64,000 nucleotides of DNA. It comes from Paeniglutamicibacter psychrophenolicus. Lineage in GTDB: Bacteria > Actinomycetota > Actinomycetes > Actinomycetales > Micrococcaceae. The position numbers and the translations under genes were made by a program. The stretch's first letter is position 1. The number at the start of each line of letters is the position of its first letter. Positions 53,794 to 62,904 of this stretch are shown one piece after another. Below the pieces are notes generated by a model. The model was given only the letters and a program-made list of their open reading frames with translations. It was not told the DNA's origin and ran no database searches. The DNA lies in assembly GCF_017876575.1 (NCBI RefSeq), contig NZ_JAGIOE010000001.1:3638443-3702442 (forward strand), read 5' to 3'.

Positions 53794-54290
53794 CCAACCC
53801 GTTTCACGAGCCGGCCGAATCCGGCGATTCCGATGACGCAGTCTGGGAGGATCTGGTCCGCCGGCTGGAGGCGGACCCCGCCACCGCCCCGGACGCCACC
53901 GACGTGCCCCCGGGCGACTCCCCCGGGACCGATGACTCCGGGCCCGCGCTGCCCGGGGCGGACACGCCGCGGGGCGTGGACCCGCAGCTGTTCCAAATGC
54001 ACCCTGCCCTGACCGGGCCGCGGGACTACGAGGGGTCCGAGGACGATGACGATGGCGCGTTCATCCCCGAGGATCCCCCGGCGCTGGGATCGGGCAACCC
54101 GCTATTGAACCTTGCCTGGATCTGCGCCGCAGGGGCCCCGATGGCGCTGTTGCTGCTGGCCATCTTCTGGCGCCGGGCGCCGATGCCGCTGTGGATCGGG
54201 CTGGTGGTTCTCGCGGTTGCCGCCGCGGTGTTCCTCTTCGCCCGGTTGCCGCGGCACCGCCAGGACGACGACGACGGGGCGCGCGTCTAG
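53790..54290 (+). CDS. Acidic two-helix membrane protein, unknown function
   Basis: 166 residues from ATG, overlapping the hydrolase stop by 4 bases. The first 100 residues are acidic and Pro-rich and probably disordered; two helices follow (~105-125, 130-152) and a short Arg/Asp end. I recognise no domain. Coupled translation suggests a link with the hydrolase. Confidence 0.7.
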   Translation: MTNPFHEPAESGDSDDAVWEDLVRRLEADPATAPDATDVPPGDSPGTDDSGPALPGADTPRGVDPQLFQMHPALTGPRDYEGSEDDDDGAFIPEDPPALGSGNPLLNLAWICAAGAPMALLLLAIFWRRAPMPLWIGLVVLAVAAAVFLFARLPRHRQDDDDGARV

Positions 54291-54303
54291 CGCCGGCTTC
54301 CCC

Positions 54304-54340
54304 CGGGCCCCGCTTCGGGCCCCGCGTCGGGCCCCGCGAC
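54304..54340. repeat. Three near-exact copies of CGGGCCCCGC
   Basis: The 10-base unit CGGGCCCCGC recurs three times with 2-3 base spacers just after the membrane-protein stop. Each is a short palindrome-like G/C block; together they may help terminate transcription. Confidence 0.5.
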
Positions 54341-54413
54341 GGTTCCAGCACCGGCACGGGCATCGATGCACCTTGCGGCGGGGTTTGTTGCGAAGCCGGG
54401 CAAATGCCCGTAA

Positions 54414-54430
54414 GTTACTAGTGAGTAAAC
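54414..54430. promoter_or_regulatory. Palindromic operator overlapping the fadD promoter
   Basis: TTACT-AGTG-AGTAA lies at 54415-54428 inside GTTACTAGTGAGTAAAC. A -10-like TAGGAT follows at 54448-54453, so the palindrome covers the expected -35 region. Fits a TetR-type fatty-acid repressor site; the regulator is not in the window. Confidence 0.55.
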
Positions 54431-54522
54431 AATGTGACCCGAACCACTAGGATGGGTGGTGAGGGGATCGATGGGGGTTGGCTGGCTCGCACTGCCCCGC
54501 CCCGGAACCGAAGGAGCGCAAA

Positions 54523-56337
54523 ATGCAGGAACTAGTAGTCCCTCCACTGGTGGAGAACACTCCGCAGACCAACATCACCGACCTGCTCCTGCGCCACGCC
54601 CGCTCCGCGGCCGACCCGGCGCTGCTGGCCAAGCCCGGCCCGAACGGGACCTGGATCGACATCCCCGCCTCCGAATTCGCGGCCGACGCCGCGGCCCTGG
54701 CCAAGGGCTTCATCGCCTCCGGCATCGAGCAGGGGGCCCGCATCGGGCTGATGGCCCGCACCCGCTACGAATGGACGCTGGTCGACTTCGCCATCTGGTT
54801 CGCCGGCTGCGTCACGGTCCCGGTCTACGAGACCTCCTCCCCCGGCCAGGTCGCCTGGATCCTGGGCGACTCGCACGCGGTTTCCGTCGTCGTCGAGGCC
54901 CCGCACCACGAGAACGTCGTGCGCCAGGCGGCCCACCAGGAAGGGCTCGACGAGCTGAAGCACGTGTGGCAGATCGACGGCAACGGGCTCGACGCGCTGC
55001 GCGCCGCGGGCAAGGACGTGGACGACGCGGTGCTCGAGGAACGCCGGAGCTCGGCCGGACTGGACTCGCTGGCCACCATCATCTACACCTCCGGGACCAC
55101 CGGGCGGCCCAAGGGCTGCGAGCTGACCCACTCGAACTTCGTGGAACTCAGCGACAATGCCGCCGCCGCGCTGCCCGAATGCGTCTACCCCGGCGCCTCG
55201 ACCATCATGTTCCTGCCGCTGGCCCACGTCTTCGCCCGCTACATCTCGGTGCTCTCCGTGGCCGCCGGCGTACGCGTCGCCCATACGGCCGATGTGAAGA
55301 ACCTGCTGCCGGACCTGCAGTCGTTCCAGCCGAACTTCATCCTCGCGGTGCCGCGCGTCTTCGAGAAGGTCTACAACTCCTCGATGCTCAAGGCCGAGGA
55401 CGGGGGCAAGGGCAAGATTTTCCATGCCGGCGCCGACACCGCCATCGCCTTCTCGCGCGCCGAGCAGGACGGCAAGGTCCCGCTGGGACTGAAGCTCAAG
55501 CACAAGCTCTTCGATGTGCTGCTCTACTCCAAGATCCGCGCCGCGATGGGCGGGAAGGTCGTGCACGCGGTCTCCGGCGGAGCTCCGCTGGGCGAGCGCC
55601 TGGGGCACTTCTTCCACGGCATCGGCCTGACGGTGCTGGAGGGATACGGCCTGACCGAGACCACCGCACCGATCACCGTGAACACCCCCAGCCAGCTGAA
55701 GATCGGCACCGTGGGACGCCCGCTGCCGGGCAACGGCGTGAGGATCGCCGAGGACGGGGAGATCCTGGCCAAGGGCTTCTGCGTGATGCGCGGCTACTAC
55801 AACCGCCCGGACTTGACCGACGAAACCTTCGTCGACGGCTGGTTCCGCACCGGGGACATCGGCGAGCTGGATGCCGACGGCTTCCTGAAGATCACCGGGC
55901 GCAAGAAGGAAATCATCGTCACCGCCAGCGGCAAGAACGTGATCCCCGCACAGCTCGAGGACCAGATCCGTGCCGACGCGCTGGTCTCCCAGTGCGTGGT
56001 GGTCGGCGATGCCCGCCCGTTCATCGCCGCGCTCATCACCCTGGACGCGGAGGCGCTTCCGGGCTGGCTGGAACGCCACCAGCTGCCCGCCGGCACCACC
56101 GTCGCGCAGGCCGCGGAACTGCCGCAGGTCCGAGACGCCATCGCCGCGCTGGTTCAGAAGGCCAACACCGCGGTCTCGCGGGCCGAGGCGATCAAGGAGT
56201 TCCGCATCGTGCCCACCGACTTCACCGAGGAATCGGGGCACCTGACCCCGTCGATGAAGATCAAGCGCGCCCAGGTGCTCAAGGACTACGATTCGGTGCT
56301 CGAGGAGATCTACTCGGGAGCCAAGCCGCGCGCCTAG
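54523..56337 (+). CDS. Long-chain fatty acid-CoA ligase (FadD/FadD15 type)
   Basis: 604 residues from ATG at 54523, with AAGGAG seven bases upstream. AMP-binding P-loop 'YTSGTTGRPKG' (188-198), 'GYGLTETTAP', 'GWFRTGDIGELDADGFLKITGRKKEIIVTASGKNVIP' and the catalytic Lys near the C-terminus (TPSMKIKR) are intact. It activates long-chain fatty acids at the membrane face for degradation or lipid synthesis. 'GKNVIP' places it in the FadD15-like group. A palindromic operator overlaps its promoter. Confidence 0.95.
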   Translation: MQELVVPPLVENTPQTNITDLLLRHARSAADPALLAKPGPNGTWIDIPASEFAADAAALAKGFIASGIEQGARIGLMARTRYEWTLVDFAIWFAGCVTVPVYETSSPGQVAWILGDSHAVSVVVEAPHHENVVRQAAHQEGLDELKHVWQIDGNGLDALRAAGKDVDDAVLEERRSSAGLDSLATIIYTSGTTGRPKGCELTHSNFVELSDNAAAALPECVYPGASTIMFLPLAHVFARYISVLSVAAGVRVAHTADVKNLLPDLQSFQPNFILAVPRVFEKVYNSSMLKAEDGGKGKIFHAGADTAIAFSRAEQDGKVPLGLKLKHKLFDVLLYSKIRAAMGGKVVHAVSGGAPLGERLGHFFHGIGLTVLEGYGLTETTAPITVNTPSQLKIGTVGRPLPGNGVRIAEDGEILAKGFCVMRGYYNRPDLTDETFVDGWFRTGDIGELDADGFLKITGRKKEIIVTASGKNVIPAQLEDQIRADALVSQCVVVGDARPFIAALITLDAEALPGWLERHQLPAGTTVAQAAELPQVRDAIAALVQKANTAVSRAEAIKEFRIVPTDFTEESGHLTPSMKIKRAQVLKDYDSVLEEIYSGAKPRA

Positions 56338-56356
56338 CACCTTCGCCGGCAGCAAC

Positions 56357-56405
56357 AAGGCGCCGTGGGGCCGACACCTGGCAGGTGTCGGCCCCACGGC
56401 GCCTT
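56357..56405. terminator. Bidirectional terminator, 49-base palindrome
   Basis: The arms 56357-56380 and 56382-56405 are fully complementary around a single base, so the DNA is a perfect odd-centred palindrome. It starts with AAGG and ends with CCTT, between convergent fadD and mtr. Confidence 0.85.
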
Positions 56406-56473
56406 CGCGTTCCCCCGGCGCACGGTGACGCACGGATCCGGGAAGCCCGGGTTGCCCGGGCGTGCCACACTCC

Positions 56474-57889
56474 CTACAGCGGGGCGGATGCCCCCGCCGG
56501 GATTTCCAGTCCCAGCAGCGCATTTTCCACGACCTCGCTCAGCGCCGGATGGATCCAGAACTGGCCGCGGGCCATGGTCGCCACGTCCAGCCCGGTGGCC
56601 ATGGCCTGGATCAGCGGCTGGATCAGCAGCGAGGACTCGTGCCCCATGATGTGCGCGCCCAGCAGCAACCCGGTGTCCCGGTGGGCCAGCAGCTTCACGA
56701 TGCCCTCGGAATCCTCCATGGCCCAGCCGTAGGCGGTGGACCCGAAGGGCTGGATGACCGAAAGCACCGCATCGGCACCGTGCTCGGCCCGCGCCTGGGC
56801 CTCGGTGGCGCCGACATAGGCGATCTGCGGGTTGCTGAACACCGCCGCCGGCACGGCGCGCCGGTCCATGGGACGCATCGCGTCGGGGTTCTCCAGGTTG
56901 TGGATCACCACGCGCGCCTCGCGGTTGGCCACGTGCTTGAGCTGCTCGGTGTTGGCTGCGTCGCCGAGGCCGAAAATGCCCTCCACGGGAAGGCCGCCGG
57001 CCACCACGCGCTGGTACTCGTCCACCACCAGCGAGCCGTCCTCGCGCATCTCGAACCCGAGCTCCGCGACCCCGAGTGCATCGGTGTTGGGCGTGCGCCC
57101 GGTGGCCACCAGCACCACGTCGGTTTCAAGCTCCAGGGGCTGCCCGTCGCGCTGCAGGCGGACCACCAGCGAGTCGTCCCGCTGCTCGATTCCCTGCAAC
57201 CCCGCGTTGAGCTCGACGCCCCAGCGTGCGGAGGCGGCCTGCGTGAAGGCAGCGGAGATGTCGGCGTCCTGCTGGCGCATCAACGCGCCGGAGCGGTTGA
57301 CCTGGGTGACCTCGCTGCCCAGCGCGGAGAAGACGGCCGCGAATTCGCTGGCGATGTAGCCGCCGCCGATGATGACCAGGCGCTTGGGCAGCGCGTCGAG
57401 GCGCATGATGGTGTCCGAGGTGTGCACCTGCGGCAGGTCGATGCCCTCGACCTGCGGCATCAGCGGCCGCGATCCGGTGGCGATCACGAAGTTGTCGGCG
57501 GTGATGCTCTGGCCGCTGGCGGTGTTCAGCTCGTTGCGCGAGACGAACCGGACATGCTCGGTGTAAAGGGTGACGTTTTCCAGTTCGTGGGCGCGGTAGT
57601 TCTTGCCGGCCTCGGAGATTGCGTCGATGCGCCCGAAGATCCGCTCCCGCATCGCTGCCCAGTCGGCCCCGTCGAAGCTCATCGACACGCCCAGGGCCTT
57701 GGCCTCGGCGACGGATGCGGCCAGCTGCGCCGGGTAGACAAACATCTTGGTGGGGATGCAGCCGACGTTCAGGCAGGTGCCGCCGAAGATGCCGGCATCG
57801 ATGATCGCCACCTTCCGCCCGTCCCAGTGCTCGGTGATCAGCGAGTTCCCGGATCCCGATCCGATGATGGCGAGGTCGTAGTGTGCCAT
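56474..57889 (-). CDS. mtr: Mycothione reductase
   Basis: 471 residues. FAD GxGxxG (IIGSGSGNS), redox pair Cys39/Cys44 in GGTCLNVGCIPTKMF, NADPH motif 'VIIGGGYIASEFAAVFSALG', and catalytic His447/Glu452 (HPALSEVVE). The stretches 'MFVYPAQ', 'YGWAMEDSEGIVKLL' and 'MARGQFWIHPAL' match M. tuberculosis Mtr rather than lipoamide dehydrogenase. It reduces mycothiol disulfide with NADPH. Its start overlaps the previous gene by 52 bases. Confidence 0.95.
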   Translation of the reverse strand: MAHYDLAIIGSGSGNSLITEHWDGRKVAIIDAGIFGGTCLNVGCIPTKMFVYPAQLAASVAEAKALGVSMSFDGADWAAMRERIFGRIDAISEAGKNYRAHELENVTLYTEHVRFVSRNELNTASGQSITADNFVIATGSRPLMPQVEGIDLPQVHTSDTIMRLDALPKRLVIIGGGYIASEFAAVFSALGSEVTQVNRSGALMRQQDADISAAFTQAASARWGVELNAGLQGIEQRDDSLVVRLQRDGQPLELETDVVLVATGRTPNTDALGVAELGFEMREDGSLVVDEYQRVVAGGLPVEGIFGLGDAANTEQLKHVANREARVVIHNLENPDAMRPMDRRAVPAAVFSNPQIAYVGATEAQARAEHGADAVLSVIQPFGSTAYGWAMEDSEGIVKLLAHRDTGLLLGAHIMGHESSLLIQPLIQAMATGLDVATMARGQFWIHPALSEVVENALLGLEIPAGASAPL

Positions 57890-58968
57890 GTGGTGTTTGG
57901 TGCTCCTTCAAGGATGGTGGTCAGTTCGTCGACAAGTTGGCCAACGGCCCGCCGCGTCGCCCGTCTCGGGGCGGGTTTTCCGGTGCCGGGCAGGCCCAGC
58001 GCCGCGTCGAAGGGCAGCAGGATCACCGGCCGGTCGAGGTCCGCCGGGAGCAACAGCTCCCCGCCGTCCCCGGCCCCGAGGTTTACAACCACGAGTGTGC
58101 ATGCGGGTATTCCCGGCCGATCGTTGGCCTCCAGCCAGAGCAGCTTCTCGCCCAGCGTTGCGGTGACGGCCGAGTTCCCGGGGGAAACGAGCACCAGGGC
58201 GTCGGTGTCCTCCAGCATTCCGGCGAACGCTGCCCGGAGCAGGCCCGGTCCGGCCGTCCGGATCCGCCAACCGTGCCCCTGGATCCGGCCGGCCAATGCG
58301 GCGGCCAGCGTCGTGGCACCGGCATGCTCCTCCAGGGCCAGAAGAGTGATGACCTTGTGGTCCCGGACGGGCACTGCTGCATCCGGCCGGGGCGCGGGAA
58401 CCGGGTCCAGTGGCTGGCCGGCATCCGTCGTGGCGCCTTGGCCCGGGCTGCTGTCGTCCTCCGGCAGTTCCCCGGTTTCCGCCTCGGCGTCGGATTCGGG
58501 TGTGTCCGTGGGCGCGGCCTCGGGAGCGGTAGCGGGAGCCTCGGCGTCATTCCGGTCGCCGGGATCCGCGGGTGCCGTGTACCCCTCGCCCATGGGCTCA
58601 TCACCGGTTGGCCCGTCGGGCAATGATGCGGCGGGGATTGATTGATCGGGTGTTGGCGAACCGGTCGACGCCGCATCCTCCGTTGTTTCCTCTTCCGTGG
58701 CTTCCTGCTCCGTTGCCGGCGGTGCAGGTTCGGCGGCTCCGCTGCAGGTTGACGCGGCGGGCCGGGATGTCAGGTCGTCGCCGGCGGTGCCCGTGGAATC
58801 GGCCGGGGCGGCAGCTGTTGGTTTCACGGGGCGCGTGTCCACGCCGGCACCGGCATCGCGTTCGGGTGCTTCCACGGCGGGGGCCGGAACGGCTCCCGCT
58901 TCCGGGGAGAAGCTCCCGGTCCGCCGCGCGAGCCATCGTGCAATGAGACCTGTCCGTTTGCTGGCCAT
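57838..58968 (-). CDS. Acidic Ala/Pro-rich protein with degenerate MinD-like C-terminal domain
   Basis: 376 residues from ATG at 58968 (AAGGAG nine bases upstream). Basic N-terminus (1-25), then ~180 residues of Ala/Pro/Glu/Asp/Thr low complexity, probably disordered. From ~205 a folded domain: 'VITLLALEEHAGATTLAAALAGRI' resembles a ParA/MinD deviant Walker A, but with no Lys, followed by 'DTDALVLVSPGNSAV' and 'PACTLVVVNLGAG'. ATP hydrolysis is therefore doubtful. It shares 52 bases with mtr. Function unknown. Confidence 0.7.
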   Translation of the reverse strand: MASKRTGLIARWLARRTGSFSPEAGAVPAPAVEAPERDAGAGVDTRPVKPTAAAPADSTGTAGDDLTSRPAASTCSGAAEPAPPATEQEATEEETTEDAASTGSPTPDQSIPAASLPDGPTGDEPMGEGYTAPADPGDRNDAEAPATAPEAAPTDTPESDAEAETGELPEDDSSPGQGATTDAGQPLDPVPAPRPDAAVPVRDHKVITLLALEEHAGATTLAAALAGRIQGHGWRIRTAGPGLLRAAFAGMLEDTDALVLVSPGNSAVTATLGEKLLWLEANDRPGIPACTLVVVNLGAGDGGELLLPADLDRPVILLPFDAALGLPGTGKPAPRRATRRAVGQLVDELTTILEGAPNTTWHTTTSPSSDRDPGTR

Positions 58969-59068
58969 GGGGCCCACTCCTTACCAGCGGCTCCCCGGTC
59001 TCGGTTTGCCGCCGCACGTTTCCTGCCCCTGGCGCATCCACTGGCAGTTCGCACCCTAACACGCAAAC

Positions 59069-59165
59069 GGGGATGGACCGCGCCGCGCCCCCGGTGTGGG
59101 GGTGCAGCGGGTCCATCCCCGGGCGCATCGGGTGCTCTGGCGCCGGCCCGCCGTTGCGGGCCGGC
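59069..59165 (-). terminator. Tandem terminator hairpins after pyc
   Basis: GCCGGCCCGC at 59142-59151 pairs with 59156-59165 (CGTT loop), ten bases after the pyc stop. A second, outer stem pairs GGGGATGGACC at 59069-59079 with 59110-59120 around a CCCCC/GGGGG inner stem. Confidence 0.75.
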
Positions 59166-59174
59166 AACCGGCGG

Positions 59175-62100
59175 CTAGGCCGTCTCGATGACCAGCAGCA
59201 GGTCCCCGCCCTGGACCTGGGAGGTGCCCGAGATCGCCAGGCGGGCCACGGTGCCGGCCACCGTGGAGGTGATTCCGGCTTCCATCTTCATGGCCTCGAT
59301 GGTGGCGACCGTGCCGCCGACCTCGATCCGGTCGCCCACGGCGACCTGCGGGGTCACCGCACCGGCAAACGGTGCGGCAACGTGGTTCGGGTTGCCCGCA
59401 TCGGCCTTCTCGGCGACGACCACGGTGGATTCCACCGAGTTGTCGCGCACCAGCAGCTGGCGCGACTGGCCGTTGAGCAGCACCGTGACGGTGCGCATGC
59501 CCTTCTCGTCGGGCTCGGAGATCGACTGCAGGATCACCAGCAGGCGCACGCCCTTGCCCAGCGAAACCACGTGTTCGCGGCCCTTGACCAGGCCATAGAG
59601 GTAGTCGCGGGTGTGCAGCGTGGAGACATCGCCGTAGTTTTCGACGGTCGCCTCGTAGTCACGGGTCGGGCCGGCGAAGAGCAGGCGGTTGAGCGTGGCG
59701 CGGCGGGTGTCCGAATCCTTGTTCAGCGCGGCCGAGTCCTCGGCCGAGAGCTCCTCGAGGTGCGGACGCACGACGCGGCCCTCGAGGGCCTTGGAACGGA
59801 ACGGCTCGGGCCAGCCGCCCGGCGGGTTGCCCAGCTCGCCGGAGAGGAACTGGATCACGGAGTCCGGGATGTCGAAGGACTTCGGGTCCTTCGCGAACTC
59901 GTCCGGGTCAACGCCCATGCCCACCATCGACAGCGCGAGGTCGCCGACCACCTTGGAGGACGGGGTGACCTTCACCAGTCGGCCCAGGATGTGGTTCGCC
60001 GCGGTGTACATGTCCTCGATGGCCTCGAAGCGCTCGCCCAGGCCCAGCGCGATGGCCTGCTGGCGCAGGTTCGACAGCTGGCCTCCCGGGATCTCGTGGC
60101 GATAGACCCGTCCGGTCGGGGCTGCAAGCCCGGACTCGAACGGCGCGTACATCGAACGCACCGACTCCCAGTACGGTTCCAGGGAGGCCGCGGCCTCCAG
60201 GGAGATGCCGGTGTCGCGCTCGGTGTTCTCCAGTGCTGCGATCAGCGCGGAGGAAGAGGGCTGGGAGGTGGTCCCGGCCATCGATGCCGCGGCAACGTCC
60301 ACCGCGTCGACACCCGCGTTGATGGCCGCCATGAGCGTGGCCATCTGGCCGCCGGCGGTGTCGTGGGTGTGCAGGTGCACCGGCAGGTCGAAGCGTTCGC
60401 GCAGCGCGGTGACCAGCTTGGCGGCCGCGGCAGGGCGCAGCAGCCCGGCCATGTCCTTGATGGCAAGGATGTGCGCGCCGGCGTCAACGATTTCCTGGGC
60501 CAGGTTCAGGTAGTAGTCGAGGGTGTACAGGTCCTCCTTCGGGTCCAGCAGGTTGCCGGTGTAGCACAGGGCCACCTCGGCCACCGCGGTGCCGGTGGCG
60601 CGGACCGCCTTGATGGCCGGGGCCATCTGCGAGACGTCGTTCAGCGCATCGAAGATGCGGAAGATGTCGATGCCGGTGGCGGCTGCTTCCTTCACGAACG
60701 CGTCGGTGACCTCGGTCGGGTACGGGGTGTAGCCCACGGTGTTGCGTCCGCGCAGCAGCATCTGCAGCGGGATGTTCGGCAGCTCGGCGCGCAGCAGCGC
60801 CAGGCGCTTCCACGGGTCCTCGCCCAGGAAGCGCAGCGCCACGTCGTACGTCGCCCCGCCCCAGACCTCCATGGAGAACAGCTGCGGGAGCACGTGTGCG
60901 TAGGCGGGGGCCGCGGCCAGCAGGTCGCGTGTGCGCACGCGGGTGGCGAGCAGCGACTGGTGGGCGTCGCGGAAGGTGGTGTCGGTGACCGCCACCGCGG
61001 TCTCCGCGCGCAGTGCCTTGGCGAAGCCTTCCGGGCCGAGTTCCAGCAGGCGCTGGCGCCAGCCGTCGGCCGGGGCCTGGTCCGAGGGACCGTCAAACGG
61101 GCTGCGCTCCGGCTCCGAGGCCTTGTCCCCAGGGAAGGAGGGCAGCTTCTTGCGCGGGTCGATGCCTTCGACGCGATCCCCGTTGGGCTGGTTGACGGTG
61201 ACCTCTGCCAGGAACGACAGCGCCTTGGTGCCGCGGTCCTGGGACTTGCGCCCGGCCAGCAGCTCGGGGTGCTTGTCGATGAAGTCCGTGGCGACCTCCC
61301 CGGCCAGGAATGCCGGGTCGTCAAGCACGTTTTGCAGGAACGGGATGTTGGTGGTGACCCCGCGGACGCGGAACTCGGCCAGCGCGCGCCGCAGGCGGGC
61401 AGCGGCCGTGGCGAAGTCGCGGCCGCGGCAGGTGAGCTTGACCAGCATCGAGTCGAAGTGCGGGGAGACCTCGGCACCGGTGTAGATGGTGCCGCCGTCC
61501 AGGCGCACCCCGGAGCCGCCGGCCGAGCGGTACACCGTGATGGTGCCGACGTCCGGGCGGAACCCGTTGGCCGGGTCCTCGGTGGTGATGCGCGACTGCA
61601 TGGCGACGCCACGGATCTTCAGCTCGTCCTGGCGGATGCCCAGGTCCTCGAGGGACTCGCCGGCGGCAATGCGCATCTGCGCCTGCACCAGGTCGACATC
61701 GGTGATTTCCTCGGTGACCGTGTGCTCGACCTGAATGCGCGGGTTCATCTCGATGAACACGTGCTGTCCGGCGCGCTCGCCCTCGGTGTCCACCAGGAAC
61801 TCCACGGTGCCGGCGTTCTGGTAGTTCAGTGCCTTGGCGAACTTGACCGCGTCTTTGTAGAGCGCCTGGCGGATTCCCTCGTCCAGGTTCGGCGCCGGGG
61901 CGATCTCGATGACCTTCTGGTGGCGGCGCTGCAACGAGCAGTCCCGCTCAAAGAGATGCACGACGTTGCCGTGCTCGTCGGCCAGGATCTGCACCTCGAT
62001 GTGGCGCGGACGCAGCACGGCCTGCTCGACGAACATCGTGTCATCGCCAAAGGCGCTTGCGGCTTCGCGCATCGCCGCGGAGAGCGACTCGGCCAGTTGG

Positions 62101-62624
62101 TCGCGGGTGTCCACGCGGCGCATGCCGCGGCCGCCTCCGCCGGCCACCGCCTTGACGAAGACCGGGAAACCAATCTTGTCCGCTTCCGCGGTGAGGTACT
62201 CGACGTCGGAGCTGGGCTCCGAGGACTTCAGCACGGGGATGCCCGCCGCGCGGGCAGCCCGCAGGGCTTCGACCTTGTTTCCTGCCAATTCAAGGATCTC
62301 GGCCGCCGGGCCAATGAACTTGATGCCCGCTTCCGCCGCTGCACGCGAGAGGTCGGGGTTTTCGGCCAGGAATCCGTAGCCGGGGTAAATGGCGTCCGCG
62401 CCGGCTTCCTTGGCGACACGGATGACTTCGGCAACATCCAGGTACGCACGGACCGGATGTCCCTCCTGGCCGATCTGGTACGCCTCGTCTGACTTCTGGC
62501 GATGGATCGAGTTGCGATCCTCGTACGGGTAAACGGCGACGGTCTTCGCGCCCAGCTCATAGCCGGCACGGAAGGCGCGAATTGCGATCTCGCCGCGGTT
62601 GGCTACCAAGATCTTCTTAAACAT
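59175..62624 (-). CDS. pyc: Pyruvate carboxylase
   Basis: 1,149 residues from ATG at 62624, with AGGAG five bases upstream. Biotin carboxylase domain (~1-450: 'ILVANRGEIAIRAFRAGYELG', ATP-grasp 'KAVAGGGGRGMRRV'), carboxyltransferase domain (~545-820: 'VTDTTFRDAHQSLLATRVRT', metal His in VHLHTHDTAG), PYC conserved domain, and biotinyl domain with Lys1113 in EAMKMEA. It makes oxaloacetate from pyruvate to refill the TCA cycle. Single-gene unit. Confidence 0.98.
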   Translation of the reverse strand: MFKKILVANRGEIAIRAFRAGYELGAKTVAVYPYEDRNSIHRQKSDEAYQIGQEGHPVRAYLDVAEVIRVAKEAGADAIYPGYGFLAENPDLSRAAAEAGIKFIGPAAEILELAGNKVEALRAARAAGIPVLKSSEPSSDVEYLTAEADKIGFPVFVKAVAGGGGRGMRRVDTRDQLAESLSAAMREAASAFGDDTMFVEQAVLRPRHIEVQILADEHGNVVHLFERDCSLQRRHQKVIEIAPAPNLDEGIRQALYKDAVKFAKALNYQNAGTVEFLVDTEGERAGQHVFIEMNPRIQVEHTVTEEITDVDLVQAQMRIAAGESLEDLGIRQDELKIRGVAMQSRITTEDPANGFRPDVGTITVYRSAGGSGVRLDGGTIYTGAEVSPHFDSMLVKLTCRGRDFATAAARLRRALAEFRVRGVTTNIPFLQNVLDDPAFLAGEVATDFIDKHPELLAGRKSQDRGTKALSFLAEVTVNQPNGDRVEGIDPRKKLPSFPGDKASEPERSPFDGPSDQAPADGWRQRLLELGPEGFAKALRAETAVAVTDTTFRDAHQSLLATRVRTRDLLAAAPAYAHVLPQLFSMEVWGGATYDVALRFLGEDPWKRLALLRAELPNIPLQMLLRGRNTVGYTPYPTEVTDAFVKEAAATGIDIFRIFDALNDVSQMAPAIKAVRATGTAVAEVALCYTGNLLDPKEDLYTLDYYLNLAQEIVDAGAHILAIKDMAGLLRPAAAAKLVTALRERFDLPVHLHTHDTAGGQMATLMAAINAGVDAVDVAAASMAGTTSQPSSSALIAALENTERDTGISLEAAASLEPYWESVRSMYAPFESGLAAPTGRVYRHEIPGGQLSNLRQQAIALGLGERFEAIEDMYTAANHILGRLVKVTPSSKVVGDLALSMVGMGVDPDEFAKDPKSFDIPDSVIQFLSGELGNPPGGWPEPFRSKALEGRVVRPHLEELSAEDSAALNKDSDTRRATLNRLLFAGPTRDYEATVENYGDVSTLHTRDYLYGLVKGREHVVSLGKGVRLLVILQSISEPDEKGMRTVTVLLNGQSRQLLVRDNSVESTVVVAEKADAGNPNHVAAPFAGAVTPQVAVGDRIEVGGTVATIEAMKMEAGITSTVAGTVARLAISGTSQVQGGDLLLVIETA

Positions 62625-62836
62625 GGCGCTCCTGCGAAATGATAATGGGGGTGAAAACACACGCGGTTCTGGGTCCGAACCGGTGCCTCGTAGCGGGTGT
62701 CTGCCTAAGTGCGGGCGTCCCAAAATCACACCCTACCGTGATCGGCCACACGTACGGCAAAAGATTGCGCCGGGCACGAAACAGTGGTGTCAATCGGTCG
62801 TTTTGCCCCGTGGCGGCAAAGGATGCAGAACCCGAT

Positions 62837-62842
62837 TATGAT
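62837..62842 (+). promoter_or_regulatory. Candidate -10 element of the parA-like gene
   Basis: TATGAT, in an AT-rich patch between pyc and the ParA gene. No good -35 hexamer is found at the right distance. The remainder of the 268-base pyc/parA gap shows no gene. Confidence 0.4.
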
Positions 62843-62904
62843 GTTATGGGAACCAATCGTTACATCGCGAGCAACTAACAGTAGAAAAGGGCGTGGTCCG
62901 TTCA

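Noticed and set aside
56474-57889. Annotation as dihydrolipoyl dehydrogenase
   Set aside because: Signature stretches (MFVYPAQ, YGWAMEDSEGIVKLL, MARGQFWIHPAL) match mycothione reductase instead.
59073-62492. 1,139-codon rightward ORF opposite pyc
   Set aside because: Antisense shadow of pyruvate carboxylase; no ribosome-binding site and repetitive Val/Gly/Arg composition.
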